DNA of 64,000 bases from Bacteroidota bacterium (GTDB taxonomy: Bacteria > Bacteroidota > Bacteroidia > Cytophagales > Cytophagaceae): the NCBI GenBank assembly GCA_023458555.1, contig JAEWYS010000004.1, positions 310,001 through 374,000 on the forward strand, in the 5' to 3' direction. Below the pieces are notes generated by a model. The model ran no database searches and was not told the DNA's origin. It worked only from the letters and a program-made list of their open reading frames with translations. Of this stretch, positions 1 to 8,545 are shown piece by piece (position 1 is the first letter of the stretch; each line of letters begins with the position of its first letter). A program made the translations under genes and the position numbers.

Positions 1-200
1 GAACCACCACACACATAGCTTCTGAGATTCTGGATTACGCCCGCACCAAAAATATACCTGTAGGGTTCAATATCGAGAGCATTTCCATGAAAAAGGAAGA
101 AATAGAAGCATCCGGCACGCTGCTCAGCCATGTAGCGGATATGCTCAGGCCCGAACGGGGCAAAACCGAATTCCTGTCTCTGTCGGCCAGTCAGGGTTGA
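1..200 (+). CDS. C-terminal end of an unidentified protein (partial)
   Basis: An open frame enters from the left edge (first full codon at position 3) and stops at TGA 198-200, giving about 65 residues. It contains the stretch GFNIESISMKKEEIEAS. I do not recognise the family with confidence. The wording faintly resembles the C-terminus of some short methylenetetrahydrofolate-reductase-like proteins, but this is recollection and not demonstrated. The start and most of the protein lie outside the window. Confidence 0.5.
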   Translation, partial: TTTHIASEILDYARTKNIPVGFNIESISMKKEEIEASGTLLSHVADMLRPERGKTEFLSLSASQG

Positions 201-405
201 GCCATGAAGATTGAGGGGTAAAGTATGAGGGTACTATCTTTAGCCCCTTAATTCTCATACGAACTTCAGAGCAATTCTGCCATTTTCATAAAATCCGGCT
301 AGCCTTGTCCTGTTCCTTTTTTTTACGACCTTTGCATACAATCGTATAGCGCCTGCGATACGATAAAAACTCTCTATTCTGACATTATATATAATATCCT
401 GATAA

Positions 406-822
406 ATGGAAAAACAAAAAATCACCATTGAAACCACGATTTCTGCCGACATACATAAAGTCTGGGACTTCTGGATCGCTCCGGAGCATATCATTAACTG
501 GAACTTTGCTTCCGAAGACTGGTATTGTCCCAACGCAGAAAATGAACTGAAAGAAGGCGGAAAGTTCAGCTATACCATGGCAGCCAAAGACGGCAGCTCC
601 AGCTTTGACTTTGCAGGCATGTACACCAAAGTTATTCAGGACGAACAGATTGACTATATCATGGAAGATGAAAGAAAAGTCTCTGTTGCTTTCGATCAGA
701 AAGACGGTAAAACGAAAGTAACGGAAACTTTTGAAGCAGAAACAGAAAATGCCCCCGAAATGCAGCAGCAGGGCTGGCAGGCTATTCTGGACAATTTCAG
801 AAAGTATGTGGAGGAAAACTAA
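406..822 (+). CDS. SRPBCC / AHSA1-like protein
   Basis: A 138-residue soluble protein of the START-like SRPBCC fold, Activator-of-Hsp90-ATPase (AHSA1) type. It starts with the usual beta-strand ITIETTISA, followed by VWDFWIAPEHIINWNFASEDW, the typical helix and W-rich loop. A GGKFSYTMAAKDGS strand and a C-terminal helix (GWQAILDNFRKYVEEN) complete the fold. Length fits the family. These proteins bind hydrophobic ligands or act as small stress proteins; no specific substrate can be read here. It stands alone between an upstream gene end and a convergent porin gene. Confidence 0.85.
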   Translation: MEKQKITIETTISADIHKVWDFWIAPEHIINWNFASEDWYCPNAENELKEGGKFSYTMAAKDGSSSFDFAGMYTKVIQDEQIDYIMEDERKVSVAFDQKDGKTKVTETFEAETENAPEMQQQGWQAILDNFRKYVEEN

Positions 823-886
823 CCTAATACCCCTATTCACATGAATCTCTGATATAACACAGCAACTTTAAGAAATATTATCCCAA

Positions 887-1990
887 TTAATTTTCATTAA
901 ACTTTAAAACTACTGCTGTTGTAATAAAAAGATTGCCGTTAATAAGTACATGCTGACTCCTTAGAAAGATTTTATCTTTACTATTAAACCAGCGCCCTTC
1001 AATCCGATATGCCAGATTAGGAAATGGGAAAAAATCCAGATTTAGGGATAACCCTGTAGTTCTAAAACCATGCATTGACCCGGTATCAATAATAACACCC
1101 GATTCATCCTGATAATATTCGCCCCGGACGGTGGCAAAAAACTTTTCAGAAATACTATATCGGCCGATGATTACCGGACTATACCATACATTATAATCTG
1201 AACTATTTTTTGTCTTTTGCTGAACTCCAATATCAAAACCTGCTATAATACCAAACTTTTCAGACAGCTTAGTTTCAGCATACAGATTATTAAAATATCG
1301 CCAACATCTTACGCTGTCGGGTGTATCTGTACCAGCAAATGTGCTCCAGTTGAAGGTAGTATTTTCCCCAAGGCCAAGATTCAGCTGCGTACCTAAGGAA
1401 GGCATTGAGTTCCCACGCAAACGCTGAATACGCTGCCAGCCGTTGCAGAGTACAATTGCTACGGCCCAGGTATCGTCGGGATGGAAAGTCGTTTTTATCC
1501 CGGACAAATAGTATGGAGAATTTTCGGCAAGCAAAGAACGGGTAAGAGTCCAATTATCAATTGATATGGCACTTTCAAAACCTATGTGCGATGCAAAAGT
1601 CCCCGCGTCAAGCCAGATAGTCTTCTTATTATTCAGGGAAACTCCTGCGTTAGCTTCAAATATATTTTTTAGCAATCCCGGTTCTGCGGCATAGTTGTCA
1701 TTGGCATAGGTACCCGTTTGCAAGGCAATATTTGCCCTATAACCAGATCTGTCTATCGAGACTTTTACCAATCCGAGATTGAGGTTGAATTCGTTATGCC
1801 GATTGTGATTGTATAAAAATGGCTGGCGAAAGTCACCTTTAGGCTGATTAAAATCATATGAATAGAAAATATCTAAAAATCCAGAAACCGATAAGTCGTT
1901 TTTTCTCTGACCAGAAGTATCCGATTGAGCATTAACTGCATTTGTTAGTAATAAACAAAAGAAAGCCAGACATAGCGTTTTCATCACCAT
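887..1990 (-). CDS. Outer-membrane beta-barrel porin (BBP2/OmpL-like), last gene of the Trk operon
   Basis: A 367-residue protein with a signal peptide (MVMKTLCLAFFCLLLTNAVNAQ). Alternating amphipathic strands follow throughout, and it ends on an aromatic/hydrophobic strand (ITTAVVLKFNEN), as expected for a Bacteroidota BBP2-type porin. It starts 4 bp after the preceding small gene and is therefore probably cotranscribed with trkH-trkA. From memory, similar porins sit beside kdp operons in related genomes. I infer that it lets K+ or other small ions cross the outer membrane; selectivity is unknown. Confidence 0.75.
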   Translation of the reverse strand: MVMKTLCLAFFCLLLTNAVNAQSDTSGQRKNDLSVSGFLDIFYSYDFNQPKGDFRQPFLYNHNRHNEFNLNLGLVKVSIDRSGYRANIALQTGTYANDNYAAEPGLLKNIFEANAGVSLNNKKTIWLDAGTFASHIGFESAISIDNWTLTRSLLAENSPYYLSGIKTTFHPDDTWAVAIVLCNGWQRIQRLRGNSMPSLGTQLNLGLGENTTFNWSTFAGTDTPDSVRCWRYFNNLYAETKLSEKFGIIAGFDIGVQQKTKNSSDYNVWYSPVIIGRYSISEKFFATVRGEYYQDESGVIIDTGSMHGFRTTGLSLNLDFFPFPNLAYRIEGRWFNSKDKIFLRSQHVLINGNLFITTAVVLKFNEN

Positions 1991-1994
1991 AGGC

Positions 1995-2273
1995 TTAAAA
2001 TTTCATTACACTTTTATCTTCCTCAAAAAGAATTTCAGCAATATCGCTGTGATAGATTATTTCGCCCTCCATATTTCCGATTTCATCAGTACCGGTATCT
2101 GTAAAAGTGGATGATTCAACGAAGTGCCACCTGTCTATTGATCTGTCACCTCCATAAAAGAAACCCGTAAAAAAACCCTGAATGCACCGGCCCGACTTAA
2201 ATCTTACCTGAATAGTACGATCTTTCAGGTTGAAATATTTCTCATACAAATCTTCGGATGAATGCTTAGTCAT
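1995..2273 (-). CDS. Conserved-looking small unknown protein in the potassium operon
   Basis: A 92-residue protein without signal peptide or membrane segment. It has an N-terminal charged helix (SEDLYEKYFNLKDRTIQVRFKSG), a glycine/aromatic turn (GFFTGFFYGGDRSIDRWHFV) and an acidic C-terminus with ILFEEDKSV. I do not recognise a family. The beta-rich, RNA- or ligand-barrel-like pattern is only suggestive. It sits 23 bp after trkA and 4 bp before the porin, so it is almost certainly translated as part of the same transcript. A regulatory or accessory role in K+ uptake is inference from position only. Confidence 0.65.
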   Translation of the reverse strand: MTKHSSEDLYEKYFNLKDRTIQVRFKSGRCIQGFFTGFFYGGDRSIDRWHFVESSTFTDTGTDEIGNMEGEIIYHSDIAEILFEEDKSVMKF

Positions 2274-2296
2274 TACGTTATATACACAAACAGATT

Positions 2297-2968
2297 CTAT
2301 TTTTCACCAGTACCAAATACTTTAGCCACCTTAAAAACCTGATCTTTGGGAGAAAGAACCACTACCACATCTCCTGAATAAACTTTAGTTTCACCTTCCG
2401 GGATTATAATCTGATTATTGCGCTTCATCAGAATGATCCTTGATTCTTTAGGAAGTAATTTTAGCTTATTCAAATCCTTTATCAGATTTCCGTCTACCGA
2501 CGAGTGATCTCCCACTAATATCTCGAGTATTTCAATTCCGTCACCCAAATCAAGAAATTCCTTTACATTAGGCCCCTGAACTGCACGATAGAGGTATCTG
2601 CCATTCAATCCATAAGGACTTTCAACCGTATCAATACCCAATTGTTTAAAGACAGGTAAATGCTCTTCTTTATTTACAGAACTCACGAGCCTTTTGGTAC
2701 CCAATTGCTTGGCCAGCAATATTACCAGCGCATTTATAGCATCATCATCAGTCGTTACCACAATAGCATCAGCCTTTTCTGCCTGAGCTTCTTTTAATGC
2801 TTCCATGCTTGTTGCATCTGCATGAATAACAACACAATCGTAATGAGAAGCTATCCAATCGGCAACTGTTTTATCATTTTCAATCACATATACCTCGTGA
2901 TTATCGCGAACAGCAGATTCGATAACATGCTTTCCTGTTCTTCCTCCGCCAATAATTATTATATGCAT
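2297..2968 (-). CDS. trkA: TrkA potassium uptake regulator (RCK protein)
   Basis: A 223-residue cytoplasmic gating subunit of a Trk/Ktr potassium transporter. Residues 1-~125 are the TrkA-N (RCK) Rossmann domain, with the dinucleotide loop IIGGGRTGKHV near the start and the acidic ribose-binding residue in VYVIEND. The second part (~135-220) is a TrkA-C domain, including GDVVVVLSPKDQVFKV. The size corresponds to a single RCK unit, as in KtrA/TrkA of many bacteria; the doubled E. coli TrkA is larger. It follows trkH by 47 bp and should assemble as a ring on TrkH, with nucleotide binding controlling channel opening. Confidence 0.93.
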   Translation of the reverse strand: MHIIIIGGGRTGKHVIESAVRDNHEVYVIENDKTVADWIASHYDCVVIHADATSMEALKEAQAEKADAIVVTTDDDAINALVILLAKQLGTKRLVSSVNKEEHLPVFKQLGIDTVESPYGLNGRYLYRAVQGPNVKEFLDLGDGIEILEILVGDHSSVDGNLIKDLNKLKLLPKESRIILMKRNNQIIIPEGETKVYSGDVVVVLSPKDQVFKVAKVFGTGEK

Positions 2969-3015
2969 AATTCAATTTGTGTTTAATCATTTTTTTTAAA
3001 TAGATCTGATATCAG

Positions 3016-4575
3016 TTATATCACTTTTGGCTTTGTCCCAAACAGAATTACCCTGAGCAGAATCAATATAGGTATTATTTCAATTCTGCCTGCCCACATC
3101 TGAATGATGTAAACAACCTCCAGCACAGAAGACATAGATGGGTCTGTAATACCACTGGATAAGCCTACTGTTCCCTGGGCAGATGCAGATTCAAAAATGG
3201 CATCAGCAAGCGTAAAATCTCCATGCATAAAAAATAGTGTGCAGAGCGTTGATGCAAAAACAAATAGAAGATAGATAAGCGTAAAAATTCCGGCCCTTGC
3301 CAACTCGGCGTTCATCTCCTTGGGTAGCAATATTCTGCCATCAAGTTTTACTGTTTTTACAGTATTTTTTGACATAAATACCTTGTTGACATGCCAAAAT
3401 AAACCCTTCTGCAACAACAAGGCTCTGATAATTTTTATACCACCCACTGTACCTCCTGCCGAACCACCTACTACCATAGCAGTCGCAACTATAATGAGTA
3501 TGGAAATATCATCCCATTGGCCTATATCGGAGGTCTGCCACCCGGTGGTTGTAAGTGCACTAACAAACTGGAAAACACCTTCCCGAAAAGGATTGGACAC
3601 AATTTTTGAATTAAAAAGCATAAGCGATAAGCCAATTCCCCCAACTAGTGAAGCAATAATCATAGCCCGCGTTTGAATATCATTCCACAACTCATCAATT
3701 TCCTTCAAAAAAATCAATCGGAAATAAAAAGGAATAGACAAACCGCCCAACAACATGGGTAGTATAAATAACATTTCCATTTCGATAGACTGATACCCTG
3801 CAATACTATCATCAAGTGTACTGAAGCCCCCTGTAGACTGTCCGGTCATTGCATGATTAATAGCATCAAAGATATTTTCTGAAAGTGGATAATCCGGAAG
3901 TATAATTAAGGTTCCCAAGAATATGTAAACAACCATAATACTGGTAACCAGTAAATATACTTTCCAGATTGATCGCGCGGTCTGAATTACGTTTGTGCGC
4001 AATTTGGTACCACTCGACTCCGAACCATATAACAAAACCGCGCCCTGCCCGGGAATTCTTCGAAAAATCGCTAATCCCATGACGATAAATCCCGCGCCCC
4101 CAATCCACTGAGAGAAAGAGCGGTAAAACAAGATAGTTTTCCCAACCGACGGTTCATTGTATGCCATCGTCAAGCCGGTGGTGGTAAAAGCACTGGTACT
4201 TTCAAATAAAGCATGCAGGGGATTGCGAAAGTTGAGCAGACTGGACTGATAGTCAAACCCTGGCGGAACAAATGCCTGCATAATTTCATAGGGGGTAATC
4301 CAGGCAATTATAAAATAGGGCAAAGCACCAAAAAGCATGATTGTAAGCCAGCCCAAGGCAGCGATTGCCAAAGAATGTTTATATTCAGGCTCACGGGTAT
4401 TTTTCAACAACTTGTATACAACTGTACCTAATAATGTAGTACAAAAGCCTGCAATAACGAACCCTACAAGCGAATACCATTCCTGATATATAACCGCGAT
4501 GACAGAGGGAATAAGCATAACAATTCCCACCAGAATCTGCAAACTGGCGATTTGCTTGACAAATGTCCGGTACAT
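3016..4575 (-). CDS. trkH: TrkH-family potassium transporter, pore subunit
   Basis: A 519-residue polytopic inner-membrane protein of the TrkH/TrkG/KtrB superfamily. The four pore loops with selectivity-filter glycines are visible in order: TSAFTTTGLT, TGQSTGGFST, SALTTTGWQT and SAQGTVGLSSG. Length is normal for TrkH. It is the first gene of the trkH-trkA-unknown-porin operon. The 138-bp gap between kdpE and trkH contains a 20-bp tandem element at 4695-4714, which also occurs upstream of kdpD. This makes control by KdpE likely. K+ is the expected substrate. Confidence 0.93.
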   Translation of the reverse strand: MYRTFVKQIASLQILVGIVMLIPSVIAVIYQEWYSLVGFVIAGFCTTLLGTVVYKLLKNTREPEYKHSLAIAALGWLTIMLFGALPYFIIAWITPYEIMQAFVPPGFDYQSSLLNFRNPLHALFESTSAFTTTGLTMAYNEPSVGKTILFYRSFSQWIGGAGFIVMGLAIFRRIPGQGAVLLYGSESSGTKLRTNVIQTARSIWKVYLLVTSIMVVYIFLGTLIILPDYPLSENIFDAINHAMTGQSTGGFSTLDDSIAGYQSIEMEMLFILPMLLGGLSIPFYFRLIFLKEIDELWNDIQTRAMIIASLVGGIGLSLMLFNSKIVSNPFREGVFQFVSALTTTGWQTSDIGQWDDISILIIVATAMVVGGSAGGTVGGIKIIRALLLQKGLFWHVNKVFMSKNTVKTVKLDGRILLPKEMNAELARAGIFTLIYLLFVFASTLCTLFFMHGDFTLADAIFESASAQGTVGLSSGITDPSMSSVLEVVYIIQMWAGRIEIIPILILLRVILFGTKPKVI

Positions 4576-4694
4576 GATTTCTTTTTATCTGATTTAGTGT
4601 GCAGAATCCTATGAATAGAACCCTGTTCTTATTTCTTTTATCAGGCAAAGAAAGGCTGTATTTTATAAATAAAATGTTTTAAAAATAAAGAAGG

Positions 4695-4714
4695 TATAAA
4701 GATTTTATAAAGAT
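4695..4714 (-). promoter_or_regulatory. Putative KdpE operator upstream of trkH
   Basis: Read on the minus strand, this is two copies of ATCTTTATA whose starts are 11 bp apart, the geometry expected for an OmpR-family dimer on direct half-sites. The identical 20 bp recurs at 6498-6517 upstream of kdpD. It lies about 120 bp before the trkH start and touches the kdpE stop codon. E. coli KdpE also binds a T-rich TTTATA-type element, from general knowledge. The function is inferred. Confidence 0.6.
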
Positions 4715-5391
4715 CATTGAAAGCGATAACCGACTCCGCTTTCTGTAATTATATGTTTCGGATTATTGGGATTTTCTTCAATCTTTTTGCGCAATTGAGC
4801 TACAAAAACACGCAAATATTGGGTTTCTGACTGATAACCAAAACCCCATACTTCCTTCAATATATATTGGTGGGTAAGGACTTTACCTTCATTTTTCACA
4901 AAAAGAGCTATTAAATTATATTCGGTTGAGGTAAGCTTTATAATCTCACCATTCACTTTTACAATTCTTGATACCAGATCAACCTGTATATCTTCGCAGG
5001 TAATTATATTCTCTTTAGGTCCTGCCTGGCTCCTCCTGATGGCCGAACGAATTCTTGCCAACAACTCTCCGGTACGAAAAGGCTTGGTTAAATAATCTGT
5101 AGCACCATTGTCCAGAGCAAAAATAATATCCTGTTCTCTATCCTGAACAGAGAGAATAATTACAGGCTTATCAAACCATTCACGTAAATTTTGCAAAATA
5201 TCATGTCCGCTTTTATCTGGCAACCCAAGATCAAGCAAAATCAGATCAGGAGAATAACTTGCCGTCAATGCAAGCCCTTCTGCCCCCGTGGTTGCCTGAA
5301 TCACCTTATAGTCATTACTTTCCAGACTTATCTGAAGCAATTTCCGGATTTGTGGTTCATCATCTATTATAAGGACAATCTGTTTACTCAT
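4714..5391 (-). CDS. kdpE: KdpE-like response regulator (OmpR family)
   Basis: A 225-residue response regulator. The receiver domain (1-~120) has acidic residues in IIDDE, the phospho-acceptor Asp54 in ILLDLGLP, and the conserved Lys in TDYLTKPF. A winged-helix DNA-binding domain follows (~130-225) with the typical C-terminus YLRVFVAQLRKKIEENPNNPKHIITESGVGYRF, here described by its key part LRVFVAQLRKKIE. The kinase gene overlaps it by 8 bp. No kdpFABC is in the window; the adjacent transporter is Trk, so the likely target is trkH and the regulator's own operon. Confidence 0.9.
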   Translation of the reverse strand: MSKQIVLIIDDEPQIRKLLQISLESNDYKVIQATTGAEGLALTASYSPDLILLDLGLPDKSGHDILQNLREWFDKPVIILSVQDREQDIIFALDNGATDYLTKPFRTGELLARIRSAIRRSQAGPKENIITCEDIQVDLVSRIVKVNGEIIKLTSTEYNLIALFVKNEGKVLTHQYILKEVWGFGYQSETQYLRVFVAQLRKKIEENPNNPKHIITESGVGYRFQ

Positions 5392-6466
5392 CTTTTATAC
5401 TGTTTATCGATGAACGTTCGGCCGGAATAATAATAGTAAATTTTGCACCTCCGGTTGGTCTGTTTTCTACCTGTACTGATCCACCAAGAGATTCTGTAAA
5501 TCCTTTGGCGATAGAGAGTCCCAAGCCGGTACCTCCTGTATGATGCCGTGACAATCTGTAAAACTTATCAAATATAGTCTTCAAATCCTTTTCCGGTATA
5601 CCTGGACCATTGTCAAAAATAGCGATATGGCATTCTCTGTTTTTATGAAAAACTTCGATTGTTATTATTGAGTGTACAGGAGTATATTGTAGCGCATTGT
5701 GAAAAATATTGTGCAATACCTGCTCTAATATTCCCCGGTCAATTTTGAACAAAGGCAGCTTTTCATTTGGTCTGAATTCAATCAAATGATTCATAGCGCC
5801 TTCTTTATTGTCTTTTATTACGGCGTAAACCAGTTCATTCACATCGCACCAATCCGAATTTGGCATTAATACCCCCGCTTCAAGCCTACTCATATTCAGC
5901 AGGTTTTCAACCTGTCGGTTCAACCTGAATCCTGCGATTTCTATCTCATTATAAAGTTCATGCTTATGGTTTTCAGACAACTTTAAAGAATTTTCTTTTA
6001 TAGTATCTATTGCGCCAATTACTGTAGCAATCGGAGTGCGTAGTTCATGTGAAAGAGAATTTAGGAGTGTATTATACAGCCGAATTGTCTTTTCCTTTTC
6101 TTCCTTTTCACGAGCTTTTTGCTGAAAATCCCTGATTTTAAATGACAATACGGCATTGATCATGGCAACGACAAAATACATGATAAACAACAACGTATCC
6201 TCTGCCAAGCCAATGGCAAAAGTTAACACAGGTGGAATAAAGAAAAGATTCCATATACAGGCACTCAGTATAGCAGAAAACAATACCGGTAAAATATCAA
6301 AAAGCATAGCTAATATCGACACGGTAAGCAATAATACCAAAGCGACGATCCTGTACCCGAAAAACGCTGGGAATGAGTATGAGGTTATGGCAATAATTAA
6401 AATTAGCGATATGCTAATCAGATACTGATTGATCTGACCATTGCTGCTGTATTTAGATCGACTCAA
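5384..6466 (-). CDS. kdpD: Short KdpD-like sensor histidine kinase (DUF4118 type)
   Basis: A 360-residue membrane sensor kinase. Residues ~12-110 hold closely spaced hydrophobic segments of the DUF4118 module. A coiled linker (QQKAREKEEKEK) is followed by the HisKA H-box SLSHELRTP with His140, the N-box NIFHNALQYTP, and ATP-lid motifs FDNGPGIP and GTGLGLSIAKGF. The N-terminal KdpD Walker-containing domain and the Usp domain of full-length KdpD (about 900 aa) are absent. They may be encoded elsewhere, or this is a compact variant. It overlaps kdpE and is preceded at 6498-6517 by the putative KdpE site, implying autoregulation. Confidence 0.88.
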   Translation of the reverse strand: MSRSKYSSNGQINQYLISISLILIIAITSYSFPAFFGYRIVALVLLLTVSILAMLFDILPVLFSAILSACIWNLFFIPPVLTFAIGLAEDTLLFIMYFVVAMINAVLSFKIRDFQQKAREKEEKEKTIRLYNTLLNSLSHELRTPIATVIGAIDTIKENSLKLSENHKHELYNEIEIAGFRLNRQVENLLNMSRLEAGVLMPNSDWCDVNELVYAVIKDNKEGAMNHLIEFRPNEKLPLFKIDRGILEQVLHNIFHNALQYTPVHSIITIEVFHKNRECHIAIFDNGPGIPEKDLKTIFDKFYRLSRHHTGGTGLGLSIAKGFTESLGGSVQVENRPTGGAKFTIIIPAERSSINSIKDE

Positions 6467-6497
6467 GTTCTCTTTTTCTCAAATATATATACCAAAA

Positions 6498-6517
6498 TAT
6501 AAAGATTTTATAAAGAT
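6498..6517 (-). promoter_or_regulatory. Putative KdpE operator upstream of kdpD
   Basis: This is an exact copy of the 20-bp tandem element at 4695-4714 in the same orientation, 32-51 bp before the kdpD start codon. The half-sites ATCTTTATA repeat at an 11-bp period. The position close to the gene suggests overlap with the promoter or the start of the leader. Function is inferred from duplication, geometry and context. Confidence 0.58.
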
Positions 6518-6524
6518 ATATTCC

Positions 6525-6770
6525 CCCTTTACACATCCAGTGACCGTCTGAACATGGTTGAAGCAACCCCGGATGGTATTGTTGGCAAAATTAGACGCAC
6601 GCTACATCATGGATGCGACGATCTACTATACATTAAAAAATCAACCGGTTACTTTCAAAGTATCCGCCAAGAATCTGACCAATGAGAAGTATATTACTAC
6701 AAGAAACCCTCAGGGAATTCGTGTTGGTCTTGAGCAATTCATTGTGGCTGGTCTTGATATTCGATTCTAA
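6525..6770 (+). pseudogene. Remnant of a FecA-type TonB-dependent receptor (C-terminal tail, frameshifted)
   Basis: Only the last ~80 residues of a TonB-dependent siderophore/dicitrate receptor survive. One frame from about 6525 reads SSDRLNMVEATPDGIVGKI. After a shift of frame near 6590-6600 the text continues as RYIMDATIYYTLKNQPVTF, then SAKNLTNEKYITTRNPQGIR, and ends GLDIRF at the stop 6768-6770, the usual barrel-closing end. No start, plug or remaining barrel is present. Just upstream is the kdpD promoter region, so the 5' part was deleted. A good terminator follows, probably that of the original gene. Confidence 0.75.
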
Positions 6771-6792
6771 TCAGACTCTGATCATATGTTTT

Positions 6793-6832
6793 AAAAAGTC
6801 CGGCCCCGGTATATTACCAGGCCGGACTTTTT
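6793..6832 (+). terminator. Intrinsic terminator after the TonB-receptor remnant
   Basis: A perfect 13-bp inverted repeat, AAAAAGTCCGGCC at 6793-6805 and GGCCGGACTTTTT at 6820-6832, with a 14-nt loop and a run of T on the plus strand. Confidence 0.8.
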
Positions 6833-6885
6833 TCTTTGCTCCTTTCAACTATCTTTCAGATGTATTCCGTTGTCTCAGTAAAACA

Positions 6886-6924
6886 AAAGCCTGAAAGCAT
6901 CCAATCCGGACACTTTCAGGCTTT
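6886..6924 (-). terminator. Intrinsic terminator of fabF
   Basis: A 12-bp perfect stem, AAAGCCTGAAAG at 6886-6897 with CTTTCAGGCTTT at 6913-6924, lies 22 bp beyond the fabF stop. On the minus strand the stem is followed by TTTTGTTTT. Confidence 0.78.
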
Positions 6925-6945
6925 ATTATTTTGATCAAGGATTTC

Positions 6946-8199
6946 TTACTCTTCGTACTTCTTGAAAATAATGCTCACGTTATGTCCGCCAAAACCAAAG
7001 TTATTGCTCATGGCCACTCTGATATCCCGCTTAACAGCTTTGCCAAGTGTCAGGTTAAAACCTTCGTCTATCGCGCTGTCAAGCTTCCGGGTATTGATAG
7101 TGGGTGGTACTATTCCATGCTTCACCGCAAGTATAGCTGCTATACCTTCGACCGCTCCGGCAGCACCCAGCAAATGTCCCGTCATGGATTTGGTTGCGCT
7201 GATATTAATCCGTGCGATGTCTTCCCCGAGTAATGTCTGAATTGCTCTTAATTCGCTCAGATCACCAATGCCGGTAGAAGTCGCATGCGCATTAATATAA
7301 TCAATATCGCCAATCGTCATTCCGGCATCTTCCAGCGCTGCTTCCATTCCAAGTCTGGCTCCCAGCCCCTCCGGATGACTTGCGGTCATATGATAAGCAT
7401 CGCCCGACATTCCGCCACCTGCTACTTCCGCATATATCTTTGCTCCTCTGGCCAGCGCATGTTCCAGCTCTTCAAACACAATGGCTCCGCCACCCTCACC
7501 CAGCACAAAACCATCCCGGCTTTCATCAAACGGCCGCGAAGCAGTATCAAACTCTTCATTGTTGGTAGACAGCCCTTTTAAAGCGCCAAAGCCCCCAACC
7601 GACCCGGGAGTGATCGCAGCTTCCGAACCTCCCGTAATAATCATATTGGCCTTGCCCCATTTTATATAATTAAGCGCATCAACCATAGCCGAATTTGCCG
7701 AAGCACAGGCAGATACAGTAGAGAAGTTTACTCCTCTCAATCCATATTTTATTGATATCAGTCCCGGAGCTGTATCAACAATTACTCTCGGAATAAAGAA
7801 GGGACTGAAACGGGGAGTAAAATCTCCCTGAACATACTCGGTAATCTGATCCTCAAAAGTCTGAAACCCCCCGTTACCAGATCCCCAGATGCATCCGATC
7901 CGATTGGTATTCAGGACGGAAAAATCGATACCTGCATCGCTAACTGCCTCCCCGGCTGTTATCAGCGCATACTGGCAGAATGTATCAAATTTTCGAACCT
8001 CCTTACGATCAAAAAACTCTTCCGGATTATACTCTTTTACCTCACAGGCAAACCGGGTCTTGAATTTGGAAGCATCAAACCGGGTGATTGGCCCGACTCC
8101 GCTGCATCCGTTAATCAGGTTATTCCAAAAAGCCTCAACATTATTCCCGATCGGGGTGATAGCTCCCAATCCGGTCACCACTACTCTTCTTTCTTTCAT
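6946..8199 (-). CDS. fabF: 3-oxoacyl-[acyl-carrier-protein] synthase II
   Basis: A 417-residue type II fatty-acid elongation enzyme that condenses malonyl-ACP with acyl-ACP. The thiolase-fold Cys-His-His triad is visible: Cys165 in STVSACASANSAM, the first His in INAHATSTGIGD, and the second in KSMTGHLLGAAGAVE. N-terminal RRVVVTGLGAITPIG and C-terminal SNNFGFGGHN are standard. It is monocistronic here: its own terminator lies downstream and a 346-bp intergenic region upstream. The acpP gene that often accompanies fabF is not present nearby. Confidence 0.96.
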   Translation of the reverse strand: MKERRVVVTGLGAITPIGNNVEAFWNNLINGCSGVGPITRFDASKFKTRFACEVKEYNPEEFFDRKEVRKFDTFCQYALITAGEAVSDAGIDFSVLNTNRIGCIWGSGNGGFQTFEDQITEYVQGDFTPRFSPFFIPRVIVDTAPGLISIKYGLRGVNFSTVSACASANSAMVDALNYIKWGKANMIITGGSEAAITPGSVGGFGALKGLSTNNEEFDTASRPFDESRDGFVLGEGGGAIVFEELEHALARGAKIYAEVAGGGMSGDAYHMTASHPEGLGARLGMEAALEDAGMTIGDIDYINAHATSTGIGDLSELRAIQTLLGEDIARINISATKSMTGHLLGAAGAVEGIAAILAVKHGIVPPTINTRKLDSAIDEGFNLTLGKAVKRDIRVAMSNNFGFGGHNVSIIFKKYEE

Positions 8200-8545
8200 G
8201 ACTTAATTCATTATTGAAAATACAGGCCGAACCATGATGTCCGTGCAATTTATCAGCGCCAAAAATACAAGTTAATTCAGAAAGATGATATAAATTCTGG
8301 TTTTATTAATATTCCTATTCGAAAAGACATACTCCACCCCAGACACTCACACAATTAGGCACTCATCTACAGAATTGAAAAGAGAATTAATTGAACATTT
8401 TAAATATTTTTAAAAAAAAGCTCAAAAATCCTTTTGAGATATTCTGCGAATTGACAAAATTATGATCGAAATTAAAAAGTGACTGATTATCTTTTTCTAA
8501 ATAAGGTTTTTGAAACTGTAAACCATTTAGCTCAAAAACCATTTT
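8200..8545. other. Divergent intergenic region fabF / porin
   Basis: 346 bp between divergent genes, AT-rich and without a convincing reading frame. It must contain the promoters for fabF (minus) and for the porin (plus). I see no strong inverted repeat or riboswitch-like structure. A TTGACA-like string occurs at about 8452, but I cannot assign a promoter to it. Confidence 0.4.

Noticed and set aside
385..840. 151-codon open frame antisense to the SRPBCC gene
   Set aside because: It is the mirror of a clear, family-matching gene and has Phe-rich low-complexity text without motifs.
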